Below are positions 1 through 8,102 of a DNA stretch of 39,794 nt, in pieces; within the stretch, counting starts at the first letter, position 1; each line of letters starts with the position of its first letter. This DNA comes from Bacteroidaceae bacterium (lineage in GTDB: Bacteria; Bacteroidota; Bacteroidia; Bacteroidales; Bacteroidaceae). The translations under genes and the position numbers were made by a program. The stretch covers positions 1 through 39,794 of the forward strand of contig JAFXDG010000032.1 in NCBI GenBank assembly GCA_017521285.1. Direction: 5' to 3'. Below the pieces are notes generated by a model that was given only the letters and a program-made list of their open reading frames with translations, was not told where the DNA came from and searched no databases.

Positions 1-21
1 CAAAATGCCATCATTCCATTT

Positions 22-133
22 TCCAGACGCGGATGACGCGGATAACGCAGATAAATTATAACCTACCGGGTAGTAATGATCAAGATAAATCCGCGTCATC
101 CGCGTCATCTGCGTCTAAAAAGTGTATTATGAC
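22..133. repeat. Intergenic hairpin repeat, family A, copy 1
   Basis: Imperfect inverted repeat. The left arm (25-55) is about three 9-bp quasi-repeats of the type ACGCGGATR; the right arm (82-121) is their reverse complement and ends in TTATGAC. Related copies lie at 265-376, 37054-37150 and, as a half copy, 39490-39543. Repeats of this kind are common in Bacteroides intergenic DNA; I know of no established function. Confidence 0.85.
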
Positions 134-264
134 ACACCTCCTTTAAAAGCCTTGCTACGCCCCCTGACAGGGGGACAGCTGAATGCCATAGCTGAATACC
201 TTAGCTTGCATGATGGCAGAAGTAACCAAACTGGAGGTAAAGTCAAAATGCTGCCATTCTAAAT

Positions 265-376
265 TTTAGGCGCGGATTTCGCAGATTTCGCGGATAAATT
301 ATACTCTTTAAGGTATAAGATTAAAATATAAGTCCGTGTAATCCGCGTCATCCGCGCCTAAAAAGTAAATTATGAC
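265..376. repeat. Intergenic hairpin repeat, family A, copy 2
   Basis: Same design as the copy at 22-133: 9-bp quasi-repeats (GCGGATTTC, GCAGATTTC, GCGGATAAA) in the left arm and reverse-complement units at 333-361. It again ends with a CTAAAAAGTAAATTATGAC-like terminus. The arms have diverged but remain complementary, which suggests that the fold is what is conserved. Confidence 0.8.
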
Positions 377-546
377 AATCCTTTGCTCTTCTCCTGCTTG
401 TTCAAATGGGAAAAGGTAAACCAAATGTATGACTAAATAAAAAACAAGTCAACCATAATTAAAAATATTGTTTAACTGGGTCAACTTGCTATACAAATAA
501 GACGAAAAGTAGCCACTAAAATCGTTAACATACAGCGTAAAATTAG

Positions 547-670
547 AAAATAACTGCTTTAGTTCTTTATTTCACGTCTTGAAATAGTTATTTCACGCTT
601 TGGAATGAATATTTCACGACGTGAAATGAGCGTTTCCCGTCGTGAAATAAAGAAGTGAAGCAGTTAAAAT
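547..670. repeat. Four 17-bp palindromes at exact 21-bp period, with flanking inverted arms
   Basis: Four units close to ATTTCACGWCGTGAAAT start at 569, 590, 611 and 632, each separated by 4 bp, so the period is exactly 21 bp. They are framed by an outer inverted repeat, 551-569 against 648-666, matching at 17 of 19 positions. A minus-strand open frame across it is not considered a gene. The array lies about 360 bp upstream of susC. Similar geometry with different sequences occurs at 28551-28630 and 22839-22918. Confidence 0.85.
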
Positions 671-921
671 AAAGTTTAGCGCGTAATATATAAGGTTTTG
701 CACGTATCTGTGAAAATATATGCAGATTATTGCTTGCAGATTCTGTCCGCAGTCGTACAAACCAATACCCCTCTTTTGCTTTACAAAAAGACAGGGAAAA
801 AGTCAACTTTGCCACAAAAAGGTTTTTCTCTTCTTTTATTCCCGAGCAAAAAGGAAACAAACGAAGATTCTCCTTAATAATTGTTAAATACCCCCCCTAT
901 TTCTAAAATTAAGTAAAAGAG

Positions 922-954
922 TTTAATTTTATACAATTTTTATATTTTACTTTG
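922..954 (+). promoter_or_regulatory. Probable promoter of the susC/susD operon
   Basis: TTACTTTG at 947-954 resembles the Bacteroidetes -7 box TAnnTTTG but is one base short. A weak -33-like TTTA at 922-925 lies 21 bp before it. The leader to the ATG at 1009 would be about 50 nt and A-rich. Regulation cannot be read from the sequence; no sensor gene is adjacent. Confidence 0.4.
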
Positions 955-1008
955 CAAATCTTGTAATCGAGAATGAACTAATTTAATATTAACTAAAAAC
1001 AGCTTTTT

Positions 1009-4000
1009 ATGAAAAGATTAATGTTGTTTATGGCCTGCCTATTCATGATTGGTATAGGTGTGGCAAATGCACAGATTTCGAGAGCAACAGGTACTGTTGT
1101 ATCGGAAGAAGATGGCTTGCCTGTAGTAGGCGCCACGGTTCATGTTAGAGGAACCAGCGCTGGAACAGTGACAGATGAAAACGGAAAGTTTACACTGACC
1201 AACATTCCCGCTACAGCCAAGACAGTGGAAGTTTCTTATTTGGGTATGGAGACACGTACCGTTCTTATCAAACCTGACATGAAGGTGGTTCTTTACCCCG
1301 ACGTGGAAGCTTTGGACGAAGTGATGGTGGTTGCCTATGGTACAGCCAAGAAGTCTTCATTTACCGGTTCTGCAGCAACCGTGTCAGCCAAGCAAGTTGG
1401 CAAGTTGCAGGTTGCAAACATCTCCAAGGCCTTGGAAGGTACTGTACCTGGTGTACAAGTAGCTTTGACTTCTGGCCAGCCTGGTACAAGCGGAACCATC
1501 CGTATCCGTGGTATCGGTTCTATCAACTCAAGCGCAGCTCCGCTCTACGTTGTTGACGGTATGCCTTACGATGGAAACATCAGCGCCATCAACCCTGCGG
1601 ACATTGAGTCAATGAACGTATTGAAGGATGCGGCTTCAACTGCCCTTTACGGTTCACGTGCTGCCAATGGTGTCGTATTGATTACTACCAAGAAAGGTAC
1701 ACAAGGACAGAAGTCAAGATTGACCTTCGATGCTCGTGTCGGTGTAAACCAGCGCGGTATCAGCGAATATGACATCATGAAGAGTGCCGGCCAGTACATG
1801 ACCACCTATTGGAACATGTTGAACAACACATTGGGCGATCCGACACAAGCCAGCGAGAACCTCTTCCTCGACTTGGGCTACAACCCCTTCCTTTGCGACA
1901 ACAATGCAATCGTTGACGCCAACGGAAATTTGACAACTGCTCCTTTGCGCTACAACGACGATTGGGAGAAAGAGGCCATCAGAGACGGTATGCGTCAGGA
2001 ATATAACCTGAACATTCAGGGTGGAAGCAACAAATCTTCTCACTTCCTCTCTATCGGTTATTTGAACGATGAAGGTATCATTGCAAACTCTGACTATACA
2101 CGTCTTTCAGTACGTGCAAGCGGTGATTATGAGATTAACAAGTTCGTTAAAGTGAATGGTAATGTTTCATATTCTCGTGGAGAAATGAACGAGTTGGCCA
2201 TCTCCAGCCTTGACAACTACTCTAACACCTTTGCTTTCACTCAGAATTTGGCTCCTATCTACCCCGTATATGCATACGATGCTGAAGGAAACCGCCTCTA
2301 CGACGAAAACGGTAAAGCAATCTTTGACTTCGGTGATGGTACATATGGTTCACGTGCGTACGCTTCAATGCAAAACGTTGTAGCCAGCGACGATGCTAAC
2401 CAATTCCGCACCATTTCAGACAACTTGGCTACCCGTTTCGGTGTTGACATCAAGTTCTTGAAGGATTTCAAGTTCCAAGTGAATGGTGGTTATGACATGA
2501 CCTATTCTACTATTGACCGCTTCATGACTCCCTCATTCGGTGATGCAGAACAGGCCAATGGACGTGCTTACAAGTATCGTACCCGTTACCAGACTTACAC
2601 CATTAACGAATTGTTGAACTACAACAAGGAAATCAATGGACACAGCTTTGATGTATTGGTAGGTCACGAAAACTACAATTGGGGACGCAGCTATTTGCGA
2701 AGCACCAAAACAAACTTCTTTGACCCCGTAACTCCTGAATTTGACAATGCCATCACAATGGAAGATATGAGTTCATCTACCGATGAGTACACTATCGAGT
2801 CATATTTGGGACGTTTCAACTACGATTTCAACGACAAGTACTACTTCTCGGCTTCAGTTCGTCGCGACGGTTCATCTCGTTTCCACAAGGATAACAGATG
2901 GGGTACATTCTGGTCAGTAGGTGGTTCTTGGAGAATCTCTAAGGAAAACTTCATGCAGGATGTTGAGTGGACTGACAACTTGACGTTGCGTGCCAGCTAC
3001 GGTAGCGTAGGTAACGATGCTATCTACTATCCTGGAAGCAGCACCAACAACTACTATCCGTACAAGACCCAGTACGCAATCAGCAACTCTGATGGTGACT
3101 TTGCCGTATCTAAGTACTATGTAGGTAACAAAGACCTCACTTGGGAAACCTCATACAATGCCAATGTGGGCTTGAGCGCTACCCTCTTCGACAATTTGTT
3201 GAATGTTGACTTCGAATACTTCAACAAGAAGACTGAGGATATGCTCTACAACGTACCTCAAGCTATGTCTTCTGGTATCTCATACATCAGTGAAAATGCA
3301 TTGACTATGACCAACAAGGGTGTTGAATTCACTTTGGGAGTAAACATTCCTATGCCTCAGGGTATGCGTTGGAACTGGACATTCACAGGTTCTCATTACA
3401 AGAATGAAGTTACCGACATTCCTGAAGCCAAGCAGAAAGAAGGTATCACACACGGTGGATACTACAACATTCGTGAAGGTGGTAGCGTATACGACTTCTA
3501 CTACTACAAGTATGCTGGTGTAGAAGAATGTACTGGTAAATCACAGTGGTTCTATGAAAGTCCCGTTGTTGATGAAGAAGGAAATGTGGTTAAAGATGCC
3601 AAGGGCAATACTGTGATGGAAACATTGGCTACAACCGACTACGCCAGCGCAGATAAGTACTTCATCGGAACTGCCATCCCCGACTTCCAGGGTAACATCT
3701 CTACCGAATTTGGTTGGAAAGGATTCGACTTCTCAATCTCTGCCAACTATCAGCTTGGTGGCGACATCTACGATGCCATGTATGCAGGTTTGATGCACGC
3801 AGGAAGCAATGCCGGACACAACTGGCACAAAGACATCCTCGGCGCATGGACTCCGGAAAACCAGACAAGCAACATTCCTGTTTTGGACGGTGACCAGAAC
3901 GCAAACGTGTTCTCATCTCGTTTCTTGATTGACGCTTCATACTTCAACCTCCGCAACATCACTTTGGGTTACACATTCCCGAAGAGTTGGTTGCGTCAGG

Positions 4001-4158
4001 CTCAGATTGAAAATGCACGTCTTTATTTCGTAGCTGACAACATCGCCATCTGGTCAAAGCGTAAAGGTCTGGATCCGCGTCAGTACATCTCAGGACAATC
4101 TCAAGCCAACTACTCAACCATCCGTTCAATCTCAGTTGGTCTTTCTTTAACTCTTTAA
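1009..4158 (+). CDS. SusC-family TonB-linked outer membrane transporter
   Basis: A 1049-residue outer membrane TonB-dependent transporter of the SusC/RagA family, which forms the glycan import channel with its SusD lid. It has an N-terminal signal peptide ending near AQIS, then a carboxypeptidase-regulatory-like beta domain (about residues 25-95). A TonB-box-like DEVMVVAYGTAKK follows, then the plug domain with IRIRGIGS, PLYVVDGMPY and the closing VVLITTKKG, and a long beta-barrel. The length is normal for the family. The susD gene starts 6 bp downstream, so the two are one transcript. The substrate cannot be told: no glycoside hydrolase is adjacent, and the GH3 and GH43 genes of this window are over 20 kb away. 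Confidence 0.95.
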   Translation: MKRLMLFMACLFMIGIGVANAQISRATGTVVSEEDGLPVVGATVHVRGTSAGTVTDENGKFTLTNIPATAKTVEVSYLGMETRTVLIKPDMKVVLYPDVEALDEVMVVAYGTAKKSSFTGSAATVSAKQVGKLQVANISKALEGTVPGVQVALTSGQPGTSGTIRIRGIGSINSSAAPLYVVDGMPYDGNISAINPADIESMNVLKDAASTALYGSRAANGVVLITTKKGTQGQKSRLTFDARVGVNQRGISEYDIMKSAGQYMTTYWNMLNNTLGDPTQASENLFLDLGYNPFLCDNNAIVDANGNLTTAPLRYNDDWEKEAIRDGMRQEYNLNIQGGSNKSSHFLSIGYLNDEGIIANSDYTRLSVRASGDYEINKFVKVNGNVSYSRGEMNELAISSLDNYSNTFAFTQNLAPIYPVYAYDAEGNRLYDENGKAIFDFGDGTYGSRAYASMQNVVASDDANQFRTISDNLATRFGVDIKFLKDFKFQVNGGYDMTYSTIDRFMTPSFGDAEQANGRAYKYRTRYQTYTINELLNYNKEINGHSFDVLVGHENYNWGRSYLRSTKTNFFDPVTPEFDNAITMEDMSSSTDEYTIESYLGRFNYDFNDKYYFSASVRRDGSSRFHKDNRWGTFWSVGGSWRISKENFMQDVEWTDNLTLRASYGSVGNDAIYYPGSSTNNYYPYKTQYAISNSDGDFAVSKYYVGNKDLTWETSYNANVGLSATLFDNLLNVDFEYFNKKTEDMLYNVPQAMSSGISYISENALTMTNKGVEFTLGVNIPMPQGMRWNWTFTGSHYKNEVTDIPEAKQKEGITHGGYYNIREGGSVYDFYYYKYAGVEECTGKSQWFYESPVVDEEGNVVKDAKGNTVMETLATTDYASADKYFIGTAIPDFQGNISTEFGWKGFDFSISANYQLGGDIYDAMYAGLMHAGSNAGHNWHKDILGAWTPENQTSNIPVLDGDQNANVFSSRFLIDASYFNLRNITLGYTFPKSWLRQAQIENARLYFVADNIAIWSKRKGLDPRQYISGQSQANYSTIRSISVGLSLTL

Positions 4159-4164
4159 ACATAA

Positions 4165-5712
4165 ATGAATATGAAATTTAACAGATTATATAAAGGAATA
4201 TTAATGGGAGCCATGACTATGACTATGGCTGCCTCATGCTCCGAGGATTATCTGGAGACATCACCTACCGATGTATTGGAAGAATCAAAGGTTATTGATG
4301 GCATGAAGGCCGACCCCGGAAAAGTGCAAGCTTATGTGACTGGAGCCTATATGAACTTCTATTGTGGTGGTGATTATTGGGTATCTCATGATGACTTTGG
4401 AATCCCCGCAATCAAAGCATCAACAGACCTTTGGGGTGAAGACATTGCTTACACATTGGACCAGAACTGGTTCTGTTACGACTATCAGTTGGATAACCGT
4501 TTAGGTAGCTATCGCCGTGCTGGTAGTACATGGAACCAATTGTATAGTGTGATTGACTATACAAACACCATCATCACCATGCTGAAGCCTGTAGAAGGAG
4601 AAGAACCTGAAGCAGCAGCAGCTACCATGTTGGGAGAAGCTTATTCATTGCGTGCATACTGCTACTTCTGGTTGATTAACCTGTGGCAACATCCTTACAA
4701 CGTAGACCCCGATGCTCTTGGAATCCCCATGAAGCTCGAAAATGAGTTCTATCGTCCGGAGCGTGTTCCTGTAAAGGAAGTTTATGCACAGATTCTTGAA
4801 GACATCGCCTTGGGTTACAACTACCTCGAGGGTAAGGGATACCACAATGCAAAGGTTGGTTTGTCTGAGTATGCCGCAGCTGCCATCTATGCAAACATTC
4901 TGATGTTTACTGGTGATTATGAAGAAGCTGCAGGTTATGCTAAGAAAGCTATTGCAGGTGGTTCATTGAACAGCGAAGCTGACATGTTGAGCGGTTTCAA
5001 TTCACTTGATATGCCCGAAGTTCTCTGGGGTTACAACGTAAATGTTGAAACAACAGGTTATTATGCTTCGTTCTTCTCTCACTTTGACGCATACACATTC
5101 GGTTATTCAGGTATGGGTTATAACAAGATGATTTCATCTCATCTGTATGACAAGATCGCAGACAACGACGTTCGTAAGAAGTGGTTCGGCTATAAGGAAG
5201 AGTACAATGCATTGGAAAATGCGTTCGATTATGAAAAGAACTACGGTTTGGAAAAATATGTTCCCAACAAGTTCCGTGACATCTACGTAACAAGCAACGG
5301 TTCTGCTGATCCTTTCACATCAGCTATCATCTACTTCCGTACAGCAGAAATGTACTATTTGGCAGCAGAAGCCTATTACTTGGATAAGGATGAGACAAAT
5401 GCCAAAGCTATGCTGAACGAAGTGACTGCAACCCGTATTCCGGGCTACAACTGCACATTGAGCGGTGAAGCTCTCTATGAGGAAATCTGTATTCAGAAGC
5501 GTATTGAAATGTGGATGGAAGGATGTCGTGCTCTTGACGCAAAACGTCGTGGTGAGACAATCGACCGTACATTGAGTACCAACCACGCAGCCGACTTGGA
5601 ACACTTCAATGCATTGAAGTACACTGGTCATGATTATCGTTTGATTTACCGCATTCCTACTAAAGAATTGGAAAACAACTCTGCCATCTTGAAAGAGCAT
5701 GACAATGAGTAA
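4165..5712 (+). CDS. SusD/RagB-family glycan-binding lipoprotein
   Basis: A 515-residue surface lipoprotein that should cap the SusC channel and bind the incoming glycan. The signal peptide ends in the lipobox MAASC, followed by SEDYLETSPTD, a typical mature SusD start. TPR-like helical regions follow, including YFRTAEMYYLAAEAYY and the near-C-terminal QKRIEMWMEG block characteristic of the family. The start was taken at 4165; an ATG two codons later is equally possible. A strong terminator directly follows. A further accessory lipoprotein often found after susD is missing here; a C-terminal stub at 9356-9640 may be its relic. Confidence 0.93.
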   Translation: MNMKFNRLYKGILMGAMTMTMAASCSEDYLETSPTDVLEESKVIDGMKADPGKVQAYVTGAYMNFYCGGDYWVSHDDFGIPAIKASTDLWGEDIAYTLDQNWFCYDYQLDNRLGSYRRAGSTWNQLYSVIDYTNTIITMLKPVEGEEPEAAAATMLGEAYSLRAYCYFWLINLWQHPYNVDPDALGIPMKLENEFYRPERVPVKEVYAQILEDIALGYNYLEGKGYHNAKVGLSEYAAAAIYANILMFTGDYEEAAGYAKKAIAGGSLNSEADMLSGFNSLDMPEVLWGYNVNVETTGYYASFFSHFDAYTFGYSGMGYNKMISSHLYDKIADNDVRKKWFGYKEEYNALENAFDYEKNYGLEKYVPNKFRDIYVTSNGSADPFTSAIIYFRTAEMYYLAAEAYYLDKDETNAKAMLNEVTATRIPGYNCTLSGEALYEEICIQKRIEMWMEGCRALDAKRRGETIDRTLSTNHAADLEHFNALKYTGHDYRLIYRIPTKELENNSAILKEHDNE

Positions 5713-5745
5713 TCAATCAGAAAGAAATAATTTCTTTACTTAATC

Positions 5746-5778
5746 AATCGGGTGTGCTTTGGCACACCCGATTTTTTT
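5746..5778 (+). terminator. Terminator of the susC/susD operon
   Basis: Perfect 12-bp stem AATCGGGTGTGC / GCACACCCGATT with a 4-nt loop, followed by a run of T. It begins 34 bp after the susD stop codon. Confidence 0.93.
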
Positions 5779-5820
5779 CATCTATGGCTCATCATTGAAA
5801 TCTGCGCCAAATGTATCGTA

Positions 5821-5865
5821 ATCCCTGCAACCTCAGAGTCCCCTCTGCCGTTGCAGGGATTTTTG
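5821..5865 (+). terminator. Duplicated terminator hairpin, full copy 1
   Basis: Stem ATCCCTGCAAC / GTTGCAGGGAT with an 18-nt loop and TTTTT after it. It is nearly identical to the hairpin at 9666-9710 and its right half recurs at 7626-7656. No intact gene ends just before it: susD already has its own terminator. This suggests that the hairpin arrived with, or was left by, the rearrangements that built the toxin-antitoxin island. Confidence 0.85.
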
Positions 5866-5976
5866 TATAAACACATAAAGAATATTATTGGTGTTCGATA
5901 ATTATAAATAGCAAAATCGCATTATACTGTGATTTCACCATAAAAAAACATCAAAATTTATCCATATTCTACCAAA

Positions 5977-6031
5977 TTCACAACATATTGTGAAACTGAT
6001 TTGTTTTGTTCGTGAAAATACTCTATATTTG
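5977..6031 (+). promoter_or_regulatory. Promoter and probable HipB operator of the hipBST module
   Basis: A perfect inverted repeat TTCACAA-CATA-TTGTGAA lies at 5977-5994. It sits just upstream of a strong Bacteroidetes promoter: TTTG at 6000-6003, 20 bp, then TATATTTG at 6024-6031. A further half-site TTGTGAA lies at 6049-6055, next to the start codon. The position suggests autorepression by the HTH protein encoded directly downstream, as is usual for HipB families (inference). Confidence 0.75.
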
Positions 6032-6056
6032 CATCAAATACCAATATATTGTGAAT

Positions 6057-6254
6057 ATGGAAGCATTAGGAATGCAGATCAAGACTCGCAGATTAGCTCT
6101 TAAAATCAAACAGCAAGAGCTGGCAGATTTAGCTGTTGTGAGCATAAATACGATTGTCGCGATAGAACGTAGCACAGGTAATCCTCGTATGGACACATTA
6201 CTTTCTGTTTGCGATGTGTTAGGATTGCAACTTGTAACTAAATTAAAGGATTAA
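6057..6254 (+). CDS. hipB: HipB-like XRE-family antitoxin of a tripartite module
   Basis: A 65-residue helix-turn-helix protein, nearly all of it one XRE/Cro-C1 domain. The recognition region includes LKIKQQELADLAVVSINTI and the usual following helix RSTGNPRMDTLLSV. It should bind its own operator and form part of the antitoxin complex. The ATG at 6057 was chosen because the -7 box ends at 6031, so the longer frame starting near 6006 would begin upstream of transcription. The next gene starts 4 bp after its stop, and a third overlaps that one, giving the order HTH, HipA N-terminal domain, kinase. Confidence 0.85.
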   Translation: MEALGMQIKTRRLALKIKQQELADLAVVSINTIVAIERSTGNPRMDTLLSVCDVLGLQLVTKLKD

Positions 6255-6258
6255 CGTT

Positions 6259-6585
6259 ATGAGACAATGTGAAGTGTATCTACACGGAATAAAGGCCGGA
6301 GTATTGGTCGAAAATGACAATCGTGAGTTCTCGTTTACTTACGATAAAGCATACCTGTTAAATGATAATTGTGATGCAGTAAGTCTGACACTACCACTTC
6401 GCCCAGAACCATATTATTCACCGTTTCTTTTCTCTGCATTTGCTAACATGTTATCAGAGGGGGATAACCGCCAAATACAATCCCAACTGCTTCGCATTGA
6501 TTCTGAAGATGATTTTGGAATACTATTGGCGACTTGTCAATTTGATACCGTTGGAGCCATTACTGTTAAACCGATAGAATTATGA
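6259..6585 (+). CDS. hipS: HipS-like protein (stand-alone HipA N-terminal domain)
   Basis: A 108-residue protein corresponding to the N-terminal subdomain of HipA. It starts with a strand pair (CEVYLHGIKAGVL) and carries the LPLRPEPYYSPFLFSAFANM segment, where two-domain HipA proteins have LP and PFF-like motifs. In the Escherichia coli O127 HipBST system the equivalent small protein HipS, not HipB, neutralises the kinase; the same role is inferred here. It overlaps the kinase gene by 4 bp (ATGA), so translation is coupled. It is not a frameshifted HipA: length, start and overlap fit a genuine separate gene. Confidence 0.83.
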   Translation: MRQCEVYLHGIKAGVLVENDNREFSFTYDKAYLLNDNCDAVSLTLPLRPEPYYSPFLFSAFANMLSEGDNRQIQSQLLRIDSEDDFGILLATCQFDTVGAITVKPIEL

Positions 6586-7577
6586 AAGACCTGACTGTTT
6601 GCCCATCAACATTACAAGAGGGGTATGATACCTATTCGCCTGCTGCCCGAAGAGCTTTGTTTGACGGTCATGCTGTATCTCATATTTTCTCAGAGCCAAG
6701 TCCTGATACTGAAACAGTAGAGGCAAATGAAGCAGTAAAGAGTATTGGACGCATATCACTTTCCGGTGCTCAACCCAAATTTTCCATCATTATTGATGAT
6801 GATAAACTACGTTATATTCGTGAAGGAGAGCAAGGAACATTCATCCTTAAACCACGTCCTACAGCATACCAAATCATAAATAGGGATTTTTGTGTAGCTA
6901 ACGAGCATGTGACTATGCAAATTGCATCACAAGTATATGGCATTGAAACGGCTGTAAATGCCATCTGTCTATTTGATGATGGTACACCTGCATATATTAC
7001 CCGCAGATTTGATGTGCACAGTAAGGGCAAATACAAACAAGAGGATTTCGCTGCATTATTGGGTTATACAAAAGATAATGCAGGATCTAATTACAAATAC
7101 GACAAAGCCAGCTATGAAGAATGTGCTGAGGTAATCCATCAATACGTCAAAGCTACGCTGGTTGATATACGCAGATTCTTTCGCATAATCCTATTCAATT
7201 TTGTTACGCTGAACGATGATGCACATTTAAAGAACTTCTCTTTGATAGAACGTAATGGTGAATATCGTTTATCTCCTGCCTATGACCTTATCAATACATC
7301 TTTGCAACTTAGAGAGCCTCACATCTTTGCTCTTGACAAAGGTCTTTTTAAGGAAGGAATGGCATTTTCCGACACTCACACAATCTGCCGTTCTGATTTT
7401 GAAGAGTTCGGCAAGCGCATTGGACTTCCTGCAAAAGTAATAAAACAAGAGATCGATATGTTTGCAACAGAAAAGCCGCAGGTAAAAGAGCTGCTTGGCC
7501 GTTCGTTCCTTTCACTATCATTACAAGAACAATATTGGATGGCATTCGATTACCGTCGCAAAATGCTTAATTTTTAA
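6582..7577 (+). CDS. hipT: HipT-like serine/threonine kinase toxin
   Basis: A 331-residue HipA-family kinase lacking the N-terminal subdomain, which is supplied by the preceding gene. The glycine-rich loop reads ISLSGAQPK, placing serines at 59 and 61. This is the SxS arrangement of HipT autophosphorylation sites (57 and 59 in the E. coli protein). Lys90 in TFILKP is the ATP-anchoring lysine. The catalytic motif is NDDAHLKN with Asp213, Lys217 and Asn218, and the metal-binding Asp235 lies in SPAYDL. All key residues are present, so the kinase should be active. The target cannot be read from the sequence; known relatives phosphorylate aminoacyl-tRNA synthetases (GltX for HipA, TrpS for HipT). 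Confidence 0.88.
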   Translation: MKDLTVCPSTLQEGYDTYSPAARRALFDGHAVSHIFSEPSPDTETVEANEAVKSIGRISLSGAQPKFSIIIDDDKLRYIREGEQGTFILKPRPTAYQIINRDFCVANEHVTMQIASQVYGIETAVNAICLFDDGTPAYITRRFDVHSKGKYKQEDFAALLGYTKDNAGSNYKYDKASYEECAEVIHQYVKATLVDIRRFFRIILFNFVTLNDDAHLKNFSLIERNGEYRLSPAYDLINTSLQLREPHIFALDKGLFKEGMAFSDTHTICRSDFEEFGKRIGLPAKVIKQEIDMFATEKPQVKELLGRSFLSLSLQEQYWMAFDYRRKMLNF

Positions 7578-7587
7578 GGTGGATGCT

Positions 7588-7630
7588 ATAAATTTCCTCC
7601 TTCATCGTTTCAACAGTTCGTCCATCTCTG
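7588..7630 (-). pseudogene. Remnant of an mntA-like antitoxin gene
   Basis: This 43-bp stretch matches 10206-10255, the 3' end of the intact mntA and the start of hepT. It shares the Shine-Dalgarno-like TTCCTCC block and CAACAGTTCGTCCATCTCTG, with one 7-bp deletion and a few substitutions. It is fused at CTCTG directly to the right half of the terminator repeat. I read it as the scar of an earlier or recombined MntA/HepT module between the two Hip modules. Confidence 0.75.
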
Positions 7631-7656
7631 CCGTTGCAGGGATTTTTGTATAAACA
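7626..7656 (+). repeat. Half copy of the duplicated terminator hairpin
   Basis: 31 bp identical to 5843-5873: the right arm of the hairpin, its T-run and the following GTATAAACA. The left arm is missing and is replaced by the mntA remnant. It therefore cannot fold as the original terminator and marks a recombination junction. Confidence 0.85.
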
Positions 7657-7741
7657 GTTATAGAATAAACCCGGAATAATTAAAAAGATATAAATCTTGT
7701 AGAATAGTACCGCTTTATAGTAGTATATTGATATTTATTTA

Positions 7742-7749
7742 TATCTTTG
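7742..7749 (+). promoter_or_regulatory. -7 box of the hipBA promoter
   Basis: TATCTTTG, a full match to TAnnTTTG, 26 bp before the chosen start of the HTH gene. No convincing -33 TTTG lies at the right distance, so the promoter may be weak or activator-dependent. Confidence 0.55.
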
Positions 7750-7775
7750 CAAAAAAAATAGCAACATATCACTAT

Positions 7776-8102
7776 ATGGTAACGGAAAATTATACCACGA
7801 ACCAGGACTTTATCATGCTCCTGAGCCAACGGCTGAAGGAGTATCGGCTTGCTGCACGCATCAGTCAGAAGGAGATGGCGGAGAAATCGGGCGTAAGTCT
7901 TACTACCATCTGCCATCTGGAGCAGGGGGTGAATCAGAACATCACGCTCAACAACTTCATTTCACTGCTACGTGCCGTCGGCATGGAGCAGCGTCTGAAC
8001 GATTTGTTGCCAGAACTGCCTATGCCGCCAATGGCACTGAAACAGATAAACAAGTATATTCCCAAAAGAGTAAGGAGGAGCAGCCATGATACAGAATCTT
8101 GA
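7776..8102 (+). CDS. hipB: HipB-like XRE-family antitoxin
   Basis: A 108-residue protein with an XRE helix-turn-helix at about residues 18-70. Motifs include RISQKEMAEKSGVSLTTICH and LEQGVNQNITLNNFISLLRA. A proline-rich linker and a basic tail (KRVRRSSHD) follow. It is expected to repress the operon and neutralise the kinase. The ATG at 7776 was chosen because it follows the -7 box by a plausible leader; an in-frame ATG at 7815 is the alternative. Its 3' end overlaps hipA by 17 bp, so translation is coupled. It is only distantly similar to the 65-residue HipB of the neighbouring module. Confidence 0.87.
   Translation: MVTENYTTNQDFIMLLSQRLKEYRLAARISQKEMAEKSGVSLTTICHLEQGVNQNITLNNFISLLRAVGMEQRLNDLLPELPMPPMALKQINKYIPKRVRRSSHDTES

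Noticed and set aside
160-174. Short hairpin CCCCCTGACAGGGGG considered as a terminator.
   Set aside because: No T-run follows on either strand and no gene ends nearby within the window.
569-648. Four-unit repeat array considered as a small CRISPR.
   Set aside because: Spacers are only 4 bp, units are 17-bp palindromes, and no cas gene is present.
588-860. Minus-strand open frame of 90 codons upstream of susC.
   Set aside because: It runs through the palindrome array at 569-648, has no promoter or recognisable domain, and its composition is low-complexity intergenic.
6259-7577. HipS/HipT split read as a frameshifted single HipA.
   Set aside because: The genes have proper starts, an ATGA overlap, sizes matching HipS and HipT, and an SxS loop typical of HipT.
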